Of a stretch of DNA of 64,000 bases, positions 42,759 to 53,994 are shown one piece after another. Each line of letters begins with the position of its first letter. Position 1 is the first letter of the stretch. The notes under the pieces were generated by a model. That model saw nothing but the letters and a program-made list of their open reading frames with translations, had not been told where the DNA came from and ran no database searches. Source of the DNA: Crossaster papposus (taxonomy: Eukaryota > Echinodermata > Asteroidea > Velatida > Solasteridae); NCBI GenBank assembly GCA_037893245.1, contig JBAIAA010000077.1:372001-436000 (forward strand), written 5' to 3'. Both the position numbers and the translations under genes were made by a program.

Positions 42759-43096
42759 AGGCCGTGTCCGAAATGAGTGTCTAGAGTTACATGCTAGATG
42801 TTATGCAATGTTTGTTTACAGCCAGTCGAAATACATGATGATATTGACGTCTTTATCGGTTTATTACTTGCAATTAAATGCACCATCATTACAAAATAAT
42901 CGAAACTCTGCTCCAAAATTTACGTTAGTGCTGTCGCCATTTTGTTTTGAATCAGCTAGTTCTCCTACGACTAGATTGTTGTGACGTTGTAGCCTTGGTT
43001 GTAGCTGTAGACGGCATTTCAGACAGCAATACAAGGTGGCTGCTGCAAAAAATAGCCGTAGCTGTAAGCACAAGACCCCCGTTTCGGACACGGCCT
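42759..43096 (+). mobile_element. 338-bp MITE with AGGCCGTGTCCGAAA ends
   Basis: Left AGGCCGTGTCCGAAATGAG, right GTTTCGGACACGGCCT. The interior has TAGCTGTAGAC and TAGCCGTAGCTGTA words and no coding sense. Confidence 0.7.
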
Positions 43097-43727
43097 AATA
43101 CAAACAACAGTTGCACCCCATTACTTTTCATCCTGAGCCACGCAGCGCTTTTATGAGCTTTCTATCAATAGCGCTCAAACCCCTGCGGACATTTGGCAAG
43201 ATCCGTGGTTATTAGTACATTCCAATGATTTCGTCTTCGGCTACAGCCTATTGCTAAACTGTATGAATGAAGCCTGAGACAAACTAATTAAAGCTGGGGT
43301 TCGGAAAACAGCCCAAGGCAAGGCATGCAAGTCGCATTTCTATTGGTCCATTGATCGATTGGACATCTGAGGTGTTCTCACAAATGTCATCCTCCCACGT
43401 GAAACATTTATTTAATCGGATAAATATTTAATTTATTTAATCGGAAAAATTGTAGAAATTAACGTACAGAACGTGAAATAAAGCTTTGCTATTATATATT
43501 ATACAGAATAAGAAACATACAAGACTAAAAGGCTACGTAAACCCCAAATAAATTAAGTATAGTGGTAGAAATTGTCATTTTACCAGGGGTGGACGTTCAT
43601 ATCATGTATTGGCCAACTTGCTTAATGATTGCTGCAGGGTTTGAGGGCGACAATTCAAGAGCCCGTTAAACTATGCGTGGCCGGCTCAGGATGATTAATT
43701 GTTTGCATATTTGTATATCGTAAATCT
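43097..43727. other. Intron sequence
   Basis: No feature recognised. Confidence 0.35.
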
Positions 43728-43960
43728 ATATAATAAAGCGAAGTTGTCTGTGTGTCTGTGGTCAGAAAAGTGTTTGTCCGCTCATAACTCGAGAACTAAG
43801 CACCCCAGAGCAAAACTAAAGGCATACTCGAAACGAGCATAGCGAACTGTGGGGTCCCATTTTATTTTCAGTACAAATGCTTCGTGACCCACATCACATT
43901 GTACACATACGCAGTTGACTTATACACTCTACCCATCTAGCGGATGCCAAAAGTACAAGT
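43728..43960 (+). mobile_element. Possible Helitron left end
   Basis: TCTATATAATAAAGCGAAGT, a GTCTGTGTGTCTGTG run and CGCTCATAACTCGAGAACT follow one another, an order seen at the 5' ends of many animal Helitrons. No 3' hairpin/CTAG end or Rep/helicase gene was located. Confidence 0.3.
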
Positions 43961-44169
43961 CTAAATGGGTTTACTCTTGGTATGCAATAATAATACTGAA
44001 CGCTCTAACCTGCTCTTATTCCTCCATGCTCTAACTGTCAAAGAAAGTACCCCAGCGCTTTACACAAAAATGGACGAAAAACCAAAAACCAGAAGGAAAA
44101 AAACAGAACAAGAAATAAACCACATGCTAAATACACGAGTAAGCAATAACAAAACAATTAAACAGATCC

Positions 44170-44335
44170 ATTAAACAGATGGGTTTTCAGGGATTTTTTT
44201 AATGTTGCTAGTGAGCTAGAGTGGCGGATGAAGTAGGGTAAATTGTTCCAGAGTTTTGGGGCAGCAGCGTGGAAGCTTTTGTCTCCAGTGGAAGTGCGAG
44301 TTTTTGGTACATGGAGTAATCTGGTATCAGTAGAT
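44170..44335 (-). pseudogene. LINE ORF2 C-terminal fragment, copy A
   Basis: The minus strand carries PKLWNNLP-like text and ends KKSLKTHLFNGSV, the conserved end of many CR1/L2-type LINE proteins. Frame slips occur. A TAATAATAA run separates it from copy B. Confidence 0.55.
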
Positions 44336-44379
44336 AATAATAATAATAATAATAACAGCTGGATTTGTATAGCGCCAAA

Positions 44380-44945
44380 TTACCAAAGGATACAAGGCGC
44401 TAGAAAAGAAGAAAGAGGAATAGAAGACAAAAAACAACAAAGAAAAAAGGATATGCAGCTACGTTTGGGGAAAAAGGTAGGTCTTGAGAGCTTTTTTGAA
44501 GGAAAAGACACTGCCTGAGTTTCTGATGGAGATAGGCAGGTTGTTCCATAGCCGGGGGGCGGCAACAGAGAAGGCCCTGTCACCAGCCAATTTATGTGAC
44601 TTAGGGATAACAAGAGACTCACAAGCAGAAGAACGAAGGGAGTAAGGACTCTTATGGATTTTAAGAAAAGAGGAGAGATAATCTGGTGCAGAGTGATTAA
44701 GTGACTTGCAAGTGTGAACCAGTGTGCGAAACTGAATGCGTTCGGCGACTGGGAGCCAGTGTAGTTGTTTGAGCAGAGGAGAGGTATGGATGTGTTTGGG
44801 GGTCTGAAAGATAAGCCTTGCACATCTGTTTTGAAGTCTCTGAAGACGAGATATTTCTTTCTTGGAGACTCCATTAAGAAGGCAGCTGCAATAATCCAGT
44901 TTTGATAGAATCAGGGCACGGCCGGCATTGTGACAGACATTAAAG
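44380..44945 (-). pseudogene. LINE ORF2 C-terminal fragment, copy B
   Basis: Reads GRALILSKLDYCSCLLNGVS, KEISRLQRLQNRCARLIF, LLKQLHWLPVAERIQFRTLV, GDRAFSVAAPRLWNNLP and FKKALKTYLFPQT, the well-conserved post-RT region and C-terminus of CR1/L2-like LINEs. The 3' tail is marked by GTATAGCGCCAAATTACC and a TAATAA run. 5'-truncated; the frame is intact in this piece. Confidence 0.85.
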
Positions 44946-45352
44946 TCAAGAAATTGATGATCGGAGGCTTCTGGTCGGCTTATAAAGCTGAATGAGGTCG
45001 GTAAGTATGAAGGTGCAGAGTCAGTGTTCAGACATTGGTAAACGAGGGTCAGAAGTTTGAAGTTGATTTGGTTGGGGATTGTCAGCCAGTGAAGATCGTG
45101 GAGGATAGGAGTGACGTTGTCATATTTTCCAGCCTGATAAATCAGTTTATTATTATAGCAATTATTGCGGGATGCGTAATATATAGATTGAGGTGACATC
45201 TTGATGCGCGCTTTCATAATACCAACTAATAAACACCTCAGAGAGTTAGTAACTTCTACTTGGTCTAGACGCGACCATGTGGGGGTTAACAGGTAATATA
45301 AAGACCACCTATCTAGCAGGTGCTGCGCAAAGCGCGGCACCCTGCGTGTCAA
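44946..45352 (-). pseudogene. LINE ORF2 fragment, copy C, fused in frame to copy B
   Basis: Reads KYDNVTPILHDLHWLTIPNQ and INFKLLTLVYQCLNTDSAPS then YLP, which repeats the same protein region as LLKQLHWLPVAERIQ in copy B. The two therefore come from two truncated LINE insertions that happen to share one reading frame. Confidence 0.7.
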
Positions 45353-45614
45353 ACATAATTTGGAGATTGGTATTTTGTCATCGTTTCACCTGTTTCATAT
45401 AATGTTTGACATTGTGCCGTAGTCATAATAATAATATTATGTTGATAGTCGGTGTGATTTAATGCAATTGTGAGCTTTTGTAACATGTTTCTTGAGATTT
45501 TAATGCAATTATTTCAGTTGGCATTGATTTTTCCCGTTAAGTTGTGCATGCGAGACCCGTGTTATCTTTATTTAGTGTAATTCAAGCTTTTGCAATATAA
45601 CGTGTGCAAGTGAT

Positions 45615-45996
45615 TAAAGGTAGTATACACCATTTGCAGATATCGAAAAATGTAACTACCAAATTATTAAGAATTATCTTAATTATTTGAAAGTAAATAA
45701 TGATTGTAGGTATTCAGCAAAATGGTTGCGCTAGATATCCTGTAATTGTTCTGAAAAATTGAATTTTATAAAACAAAATTCACGATCGCCAGGCGGAATC
45801 GCGAGAAAAAAAGGGGAAAAAAACACTGCCCAACACCCGTTGAAAACGAACGCCGTTTTTCTTGCTTTTCTCAGTATCCATGATTGAATATTTTCGGACA
45901 GGTCAGTTAAACGATATTTACTATAAAATACAACCCTCTAAAACCCACCTATTCATGGTAATACAAGTAATTACCAATGGTGTACCCTACCTTTAA
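45615..45996 (+). mobile_element. MITE of the AGGTAGGATACACC family, copy 3
   Basis: TTAA|AGGTAGTATACACC at the left and GGTGTACCCTACCT|TTAA at the right; the interior shares TAAATAATGATTGTAGGTAT and CACGATCGCC with the other copies. Confidence 0.85.
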
Positions 45997-47581
45997 AACC
46001 TTCTATAATTCTTTAGGCAACTTTCTCGGAGGGGGTAACGTATCCCGTAACTGCATTTAAGTAACATGGTTTCTTAATCTTCCGAATGGTTAATTCATAA
46101 TTCAAGGGACAGTTGCATGGCCAAATATGTAATGAAGCCACGCATTTATCGCTAGGAAGTGTTCTTAAATGTATCAAACTATATCTGGAGAACATGTCAT
46201 AGTACATAGTACATGGAGCTGCAGTCCGTGCGTCTTTTGAATACAAAAAAGTGAAAGCGAAATAAAAAAGTTTGTCCCATTTTTACAGAATCAATTAGAA
46301 ATGCTGTATTTCTTGAACTTTGTTTAGGAAGTACAAAAGAGATGCCAACATGCAAAGCAGGGCGTGGCAAATAAAATGGGAGGAGCTACAGCTGCAAGGC
46401 AGCGGGGGACACAGGAATTCTTCGTTTTCTCTTGTAAGTCCCTTCCTATGCAGGAGAAGCACAAGATTAGCATTAATTACGAAGGAGTTTGAACTATAGA
46501 AACGTTGTCTGGGCGTATGTGGGTTGAAATCTTGATTTTCGAATGAACCTAAAACCCTAAAGGTCGTCCGAGCCACAGAAGCCATTCACCATACACCAAT
46601 CCATATCGCTCGCCATAACTGTAAAGCTAGCCGAGCATGACGCTTGCCTGACCGATCACTTGCACAGTGCATACAACAAAGTGTAATATTACGGAATGCT
46701 TTCTTGGCTTGAGAAATGACCACAAATTACCTTTTCCGTTTGTTAACAGTGCTGGGAGTCGGGTTTAAAATTAACATAACAACACCACTGAAGCGTGGAT
46801 ATGCATCTCTTTTTATTTGTATTTGTTCTCATGTTTTCTTTGCGCATTTGAAGTTGGGCCAGTCAGTCCCAACAAAATTGAAAGAAACAAAATTGAAAGA
46901 AACAAAATTGCAGTTCCGCCTGATTAGATGTAATGTGTATTATCTTAGTTTTGTTAATTACAGTTTTGTTTATTACTCTACAGTGAGTTTATCGTGAGTT
47001 GATATCACTTATCGCTAAGAGGTGGTTGTTTTCCCTGTTCCTAGCAAAGTACACCGCAGCACCTTGAAAAAAACTTACAAAGGTGCTACATAGTGGGTCT
47101 CATATTCTCTTAAACTGTATTAACCTGTATTTGAAACCAGTCTTAGTACTATAGTGGGTACGTGCGCTATATAAGAACTGCCTAATAATGATCCTTTCTT
47201 GTTGACGGTCATTTTTTTGTTGGGCAATGCATAGAATATTGTCGTGTATCAAGGTGAAGGGGATAGATGCAGTTCTGTTGACAAAACAAGTCCACTGAAC
47301 TACATTCACGCAGAAACCTTGAATTGCTCTGAGTAAGAGTTAATCTTGTTATCTCAACCCAATCAAACAGGGCTGGTCTTAAACCTCCCACCTGTGGTAC
47401 TGGAGGGGAATTGTGCTACACGTTTCATTCTATGCTCAATGTCAATTTGTAGTCAGTGCAAAGTGATTACAGTCCAGTCATCTCGGACAGCCAGCCGTTC
47501 GTTTGTCACAAATACATGTAGTTTCTTTTGTTGTTTAAAGGTCGATCTAATTATAAACTGATCCATTTCTTTTTATTGCAG
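45997..47581. other. Intron sequence before the kinase-homology exons
   Basis: A 17-bp word AATTGAAAGAAACAAA is repeated three times near 46877-46913. I searched here for the juxtamembrane exon and found none convincing. Confidence 0.4.
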
Positions 47582-47644
47582 GGGACTGTTTCGTTGAAAA
47601 CGGAAGAAGGAAAACAGGTTTTTACGCAGACAGCATTTTACCAG
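47582..47644 (+). CDS. Receptor guanylate cyclase exon: start of kinase-homology domain
   Basis: Acceptor TTTTATTGCAG, donor CCAG|GTGAGG. Reads GTVSLKTEEGKQVFTQTAFY Q, the short lead-in before the VAVK strand (compare the F-x-x-T-x-(F/Y)-Y pattern of the GC family). 63 nt, phase 0 both sides. Confidence 0.75.
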
Positions 47645-48332
47645 GTGAGGTTCAGAAGAGTTAAACTTGAAACAAACATCCGGAAACATTCTTAAGCCCT
47701 GGTTTCGGCCTCGAGCATTGACTACATAATCATTCCCCGTGGCAGATATTGGTCACAAATAATTGACCTGAAGTTTCCAAATTCAAGGCCCGTACCTGGA
47801 GTCTAAAGCCACAGCAAGAGACAAAGCCAACGTTTGAATAATGGCCCGTGGGACTTTGTATAGACATCTCGGACAACACAAAAACACTTTCAACACTGCA
47901 AATTCATCCGGAGTTCCACTGTTAATTTAAAAGACATTCATAAATACCTCGGCTAACGCGATCATGCCCAATGGACGTACGTTTAAACCGGGCAACCACA
48001 TAATTAGTAAAGCACGAAAACGCCCTTTTTCCAGTGTCACAATAAAATTTGACTCCTAGGAAATCTGGTCCCTTTTACACTTTTAAACTCTCACAATGCA
48101 TGCGCGTTAATAATGGCCCGAGCCGATTTTGTTGTTATCAGCGTCTAGTTGGCTTAGAGGCAATTATGCCAGTAGACAAATAACAATAACATGTACTGAG
48201 GATATTTCATCATTAGGATATTTACTGAGGATATTTCATCAGGTGCATCATTAATGGTAAGTACGATAGCGTGTGACAGTACTGTTGCTAATACTCTTCT
48301 CAGTCTCCGTATTTTCCACCTTTTTTGCACAG

Positions 48333-48410
48333 GGTCGGACTGTTGCCGTTAAGAAAATCTCCCAAGATCAAGTTGCGATAGATGTGAAGATGCTCCTTGA
48401 GTTGAAACAA
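48333..48410 (+). CDS. Receptor guanylate cyclase exon: kinase-homology N-lobe
   Basis: Acceptor TTTTTTGCACAG, donor CAA|GTAAGA. Reads GRTVAVKKISQDQVAIDVKM LLELKQ; VAVKK holds the ATP-contact Lys. 78 nt, phase 0. Confidence 0.88.
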
Positions 48411-48529
48411 GTAAGAGAGCGTACAATGTCATTACGCGCATATCAACCCCCCCCCCCCCCCCCCTTCCCTTTCCAGGCAGGCAAGCGTCCTGGTTCAACT
48501 TTCAAACGTCGTACTTCAACTTTCAATAC

Positions 48530-48552
48530 TATGGTGGCCCTGAAGGGACATT
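48530..48552 (+). repeat. Isolated end of the fold-back element family
   Basis: TATGGTGGCCCTGAAGGGAC matches the terminal TATGGTGGCCCTGGAGGGAC at 7226 with one difference. No arm or second end was seen nearby. Confidence 0.5.
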
Positions 48553-49590
48553 ATATATCGCTTATTTTTGCGATGTCTCCGTATCCCACCACGTCAGTTG
48601 GTGAGTAAAAACTCATACTTTAAAACCAATTGCCATTCAAATGGTCTATAAATCCCGTCTAGGATCTAAGATTGCTGTAGATCAACATGACTTGCTTTCT
48701 TAGGAAATTAAAGTTTGATAAAATGGAATTGCAGATCAAATGTTGTATGCCAATGGTAACAATGTGTTGTGAGTGACAACATCCCTACTCTGAAGCTTAA
48801 TCAAATGTGACCAAACCCCGACATAAAACCGGGGGGCAGCCAAAGAGGGGAAGGAGGGGAGGGGGAGGGGGGCAATTGATAGCGTTAGTCCTTACCCCCT
48901 TGATGCTGAAACAATTGAAAAGGATATTATAGTTGACCGAATCCATCCAAGCTTTGATGTAGGCCTACTCGTTTTTCACATGCAGTAGTATATAGAGAAC
49001 ATTTGCTCTTCATTTGGGTGTATCATTCAGGTTGACATTTGGATGAAAGGGTTGACTGTTTCTATTGATTTATGTTGTGAAGGACACTGTTAAAAGGTGT
49101 ATTACTCAAAATTATGGCGACTTGCAACTCATCTAGTTGGGTTGGGCTACGTCACTCTGCAGTGTCGTAAATAAGGGGGTGTGGCTGTGTGTTTTGGGTA
49201 GTTTGTATCCGCATTCAAATAATAGACGTAGAACAATAGAGGACAATATGGTCCACGATTGACAGCAAATCTATTGAAAATCGAGTACAAAACAGAAGGT
49301 GTTTACACACGTGTCTAATTGTGTGTGCGTGTATAAACACCTTTAATCGTGGACGTTGGACAAAAGAATTTGGTGGCAAACAATAGTTCCACGATTGACA
49401 GAAGGTCCACGCTTCCAAATCGTTTAAAACCCTATGGAGGTCTTCCGAAAAAGTTAGAATACAAACAAAAGAGGGATAACGGTCGGACAATGCCCCGTCC
49501 TGCACGGTTGTGTGTGTTTACATTGTGTGAGTTAGTCTTACAAACGCACTGTGGAGCTCCGAACAATTTAAGTCCACAGGATGCGGGAAG
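48553..49590. other. Intron sequence
   Basis: GTACAAAACA/CCACGATTGACAG words at 49200-49430 recur at 19660-19810, marking another dispersed repeat. No gene. Confidence 0.4.
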
Positions 49591-49815
49591 AGGTTACGGT
49601 TTGTGGACTTGGACAGGTCCACAGTCCGTTTTGCCGTTTCTGAAAAAGAGCTTTAGAGGAAAAACGGGTTAGGGTTATATATAGAACATGTAAGAGGAAC
49701 AGCTGAGAGGCCCATAAGCGAAATTGGAGGTTAAATTTGTTTTGGGGAAGCGACAAAAATGAGTATTTAGTCAACTTTTTGTAACAACACGAAGACAAAG
49801 GAATGTCTAAAGTAG
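49591..49815 (-). repeat. Second copy of the 16.4-kb LINE-tail repeat
   Basis: Shares GTGGACTTGGACAGGTCCAC, AGCTTTAG..AAAAA..GGGTTAGGGTTATATAT, GGAACAGCTGA and CACGAAGACAAAGGAATGTC with 16440-16665. Confidence 0.7.
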
Positions 49816-51256
49816 GTATGTAAAGTAAGCCTAATTGTGTGTCTGTGTGGAGGGTAGGGGGGGGGGGGGACTATCTGACACTGGGGCGTTAGTGTCGTGT
49901 CGATAACTAGGGGGGGCGGAGGGGGTGAGGTAAAGTAAGTAGTTTATTTGAAATACTTTGTTTTGACGCTGTTCTTTTTAGTGAAATGAAAAGTGAAACG
50001 TTTAAATACATAATCGTTTTGTATTTCAATTAACAACGATAAATCAAATGACGGAAAAGAAGAGCGAATTTATTGCGTTACTTCATAGTACGTCATTCCA
50101 TTGTTCTCGTTCACGAGCTAGTCTTTCTAAAAACATAGATACATACAGTATAAGGTGGTCGTCGCATATTTATTTATGTACTTTTCGACGCTCGCACACA
50201 ACAGCGCGTCAACATGCAGTACAGGGATTTGGGGGTATTGGCTCAGCTCAAACTTCTTCTTTTTTCTTATTCTTGTTTTGTTAATAATATAGACAGTCGT
50301 GAATGTGTTCATATATTGTAAAAATAAGATTAATGTTTATCATCTGCATTTGTGGTCATTTTATGGTTCAGATCTCCATAAAAACAAAATATTATTGAAA
50401 ACAAAATCAACAACACGTACAAGTCAGCAGGTGGCTCGGTTGTGCCCGGAAGTTCAATCGTGACCTTTGTGCGCGAGACTTACACGGTCTCTTAACATGT
50501 CAAAGCTTGAGAAAGTCAATACACAATATATGCAAAAGGCAAGACACGGCAATATTTATTGTGAGGAATGTGTATATTCTGTTGTGCCATGTCAAATTGT
50601 ATGCAACCTCGTTCCAATACGGTTACTTAATGATTATAAGTAATACACATAGCGGCCATATCGGCCATACTACTAGGCGGTTGCGTCTAGAAATTTAGTT
50701 GAAAGCCATAGTTTACCAATTACACGGGCGGGAGTATTACATATATAATAAGGACCACACCGGCAGCCTCAGGCGCTGCAAACCGCGATTAGGACGTCTG
50801 GCAACCAAGACTAGTATCATACTAAGGTTAACCGATATTTTTTCCCATATTTTGTTGGCATTGAATTAAACATATAATAATAGCCTCATGCAGGAAATAT
50901 GAAGGTATAGATTGGCTCCTCAAATCGATACTAACTGAAATGGCCGAAAGTAATTTGGATAGTTGAAGTCATCCAAATCTTATCCTGTTATCTGTCCGTC
51001 TATCTTCTCCTAAACTAACACAAAATCTTACGCTGGTGTATTATTGAGTTAACTGTCTCTTAATTTATTGCAAAAAAACGGGAGGTAGTTGATCTTATAG
51101 CCCATCCCCCGGGATTTGTGCCCCTGTCACTCTGTCTCTCGACGTCTCTCTGTAGTTTGTTTAATGCTTTTCACCTGAGCATACACTTCCTGTTGGCGAT
51201 ACGAATACAATTCGCTGGTTTGGCGTACTGCGCCTGCGTTCATTTGATTCTCGTAT
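49816..51256. other. Intron sequence
   Basis: G-rich stretches at 49855-49930; the rest unassigned, no gene. Confidence 0.35.
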
Positions 51257-51435
51257 TATAGACGATGTGCCCTCTGACGTCCCGTGTTTACATCAGTATT
51301 CAAATGTGCCCGGCAGTCTTTGAATTATACGACCTCTGATGTCACCTCATAACCAAATGTATGTAAAACATGATGCGTGCGCGTAGTGCCAAGCACATTT
51401 TAATACAGATGTAAACAGAGGGCACGTCGTCTATA
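51257..51435 (+). mobile_element. MITE of about 180 bp, TATAGACGA(T/C)GTGCCCTCTG ends
   Basis: TATAGACGATGTGCCCTCTG and GTTTACATC at the left are mirrored by GATGTAAACAGAGGGCACGT and CGTCTATA at the right. Confidence 0.65.
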
Positions 51436-51686
51436 CTGGTGTGATTGCTTCGTCTGTTCACTGACTCTCTTAGTTTCGTGTTCTCATTAAGAATATTATA
51501 GCGGGAATCAGACACTTAAATTGAAGTCAGGTAAGATGGCGTCGATATTGACTCCCCAACTCATCCTTTTCTTTCCGCTGAGGGGGTACATGTACAGGGA
51601 CTCTGTAGATTATGATTGAAGATGTACGTTGTGAATCGCATTTAAACACGTTACTTAATTTTTCTCGATGAAACTTCCGTGGATAG

Positions 51687-51791
51687 ATGCGGGATTTGGA
51701 GCATCCTAACCTGGCGAGATTTATCGGATTGTGTACCGACGTTCCTAACGTGGCCATCATCAACGAGTATTGCCCCAAAGGAAGTTTAATG
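51687..51791 (+). CDS. Receptor guanylate cyclase exon: kinase-homology domain
   Basis: Acceptor CGTGGATAG (weak pyrimidine tract), donor AATG|GTAAGT. Reads MRDLEHPNLARFIGLCTDVP and INEYCPKGSLM, matching the hinge region of the GC family. 105 nt, phase 0. Confidence 0.92.
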
Positions 51792-52003
51792 GTAAGTATC
51801 GCCACATAAAACACCAGACTTCAAGCGGTGGTGGAACAAGTGTGTGTGTGGGGGGACACCTACACAGACTACGCCCTCGCTCGGGCGGTGAGAGTGGGAG
51901 GGGCGGGGGGAGGGTTGACAACGTTTTGCATTCATACTATTAAATGTTTGGCGTGTATGGAAGTTTCAAAAGTAAACAATTTTAATGAAATAAACAATAG
52001 TTA

Positions 52004-52359
52004 ATAGTAGGATACACAATTGGTAATCACTTGAAATATCAGGAATGTGGTGATTTTTGTTTTTTTATAGTAAATATGATTTAACTGACTGGTCCGAAGT
52101 TTTACCATCATGGATGCCTGGAAACAAAGCAAGAAAAACGGCGTTCGTTTTCAACCGGCATCTGGCAGTTGTTCTTGTTCTTGGTTTTTTGTTGCGATCG
52201 CCGTTTGGCGATCGTGATTGTATTAAATAAAATCACAGGATATATAGCACAATCATTTTGATGGATGCCTGCAATCATTATTTACTTGTAAATTAATTTA
52301 GATATATCTTTTGGTAGTAAATTTGGTAGTAAAATTGTTCGATATCAATGGTGTATGAA
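52004..52359 (-). mobile_element. MITE of the AGGTAGGATACACC family, copy 4
   Basis: Starts AGTAGGATACACAATTGG and ends ATCAATGGTGTATGAA; the interior has GTTGCGATCGCCGTTTGGCG. Its ends are more diverged than those of copies 2, 3 and 5. Confidence 0.75.
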
Positions 52360-52478
52360 CAAGTCGTACCAGTTTTTTTAATTACTTCATGGTTGCATAA
52401 AATTGTATCTGTCAATGTTTTGTAATACTCATGACGTATAAATTACAGGGGCGAGTCCAAGTTCTGAATCAAGAAGAG

Positions 52479-52853
52479 GGGTTTAGATGCTAAGAAGAGA
52501 GTTTAGGTGCTAAGAGGGGGTTTATGTGCTAAGAGGAGGGTTAAGGTGCTCAAAGGACGGTTGAGATACTAAGAGGGGGTTTAGGTGATAAGAGGGGCTT
52601 TAGGTGCTAAGAGGGGGTTTAGGTGCTAAGAGGGGGTTTAGGTGCTATGAGGAGGGTGTAGGTGCTAAGAGAGGGGTTTAGGTGCCAAGAGGGGTTTAGG
52701 TGCTAATGAGAGAGTTTAGGTGCCAAGGAGAGGGTTTAGGTGCTACGAGGGGGTTTAGGTGCCAAGAGGGGATTTAAGTGCTAAGATGAGGGTTTATGTG
52801 CTACGAGGGTGTTTAAGTGCTACGAGGGTGTTTAAGTGCTAAGAACAGGGGGT
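52479..52853 (+). repeat. G-rich minisatellite, unit about 19-20 bp
   Basis: About 18-20 imperfect units of GTGCTAAGAGGGGGTTTAG. Four or more G runs per 80 bp make quadruplex formation plausible. Confidence 0.88.
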
Positions 52854-53117
52854 TTAGCAGTCGTTTGCCTTGTTTTCTACATGGTTTTCTTATTCTTTTT
52901 TCTTATTCGTATTCTTAGTCTGCGAGGGGGTAAACTATAGTCTTCATAGATACGCCACTAAAAGTTATACACGACTATGGCTGTATATAGACGTGTGATA
53001 TGTATGCAACAGCCACACGTCGAGGCTTCCACTCTGTCACTATACTGTTCCTTTTTCTGCTTTCAAATTCGTGTAACAATCAAAATCTGGTGGATTCAAT
53101 TTTGCTTGATAGTGGAG

Positions 53118-53395
53118 TGCCAGGGTCTCGTGGTCTGGAGCATCGCATTTGTAATATGTGGGTAACGCTAAAGGTTGTGGAATCGAGTCCTGCCTGAGGC
53201 TATGGTGCGTGTGCCCTTGGGTACCTGTGAGAACAGAAATTGTTATTGTCGTTAATTTAGCTGCTTTGCGCCGAAATGGAAGCGAGTGTATACTCCCAGG
53301 TAGCTGAGATGATATTTGGAATGTTTCATTGGCCCAATGACCGGGGTAATAATATAAGCACCGCACATTATTAACCATGTCATCTGCCCCATCAC
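53118..53395 (+). mobile_element. tRNA-headed SINE
   Basis: The head GGGTCTCGTGGTCTGGAGCA has an A-box-like GTGGTCTGGAG and, 40 bp on, a B-box-like GGTTGTGGAATCGAGTCC. The body from about 53185 is shared with the headless copy at 26735-26895. This suggests a pol III-transcribed SINE with conserved body; the 3' tail is unclear. Confidence 0.55.
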
Positions 53396-53439
53396 CATCC
53401 ATAAGCAGTAATTAAATGGTATTTCTTGTCTAATTTCAG

Positions 53440-53511
53440 GACATTCTCCAAAACGATTCCATCAAACTTGATTGGCTCTTCAAATATTCACTGATCAGTG
53501 ACGTCATCAAG
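53440..53511 (+). CDS. Receptor guanylate cyclase exon: kinase-homology domain
   Basis: Acceptor TAATTTCAG, donor CAAG|GTATTA. Reads DILQNDSIKLDWLFKYSLIS DVIK, equivalent to the L-x-x-D-I-L-x-N-x-x-I-x-L-D-W-x-F block of GC-A. 72 nt, phase 0. Confidence 0.92.
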
Positions 53512-53994
53512 GTATTATCTTTATTTGTGGTCTTAATTACAATGATTTTGTCTCGGGGCGCGCGCGTTCTCATTCAGTCGAATGCAGCTATACTTGCCTG
53601 TTGCAAAAAGACTCCGGGAACATCAATTCGTGGGTCAATATGACAATGTCATAACATTTCAACGTTTTGATATGAGAATAGTAAATTGCCGATAGTGTAC
53701 TAGATGAAATAACGCAAAAGGTGATTTTCATAGTCGACTTTTTCGAGCCGCATACGTCATCTCGTACGCGTATACAATTTAATGGTCCCTATACAATTCT
53801 GATCCTTCTGCTGAACGAGACTGCGCTCAAAATGCTGAATGTGGCCCCAGTTCAAATTGTGATTTGGCAAATTACAATTTGTGACTTGTCAATTTTAAAT
53901 TGAAATAAACAAAAAAGACTTCATGAGGTTATTTGCCAAGTACGTTTCTCTTTTTAGTACTCTTTTTAGTTTGGCTGCTTTAGACGATAAAAAT

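Noticed and set aside
51527-51814. 95-codon minus-strand ORF
   Set aside because: It is the antisense of the cyclase exon at 51687-51791.
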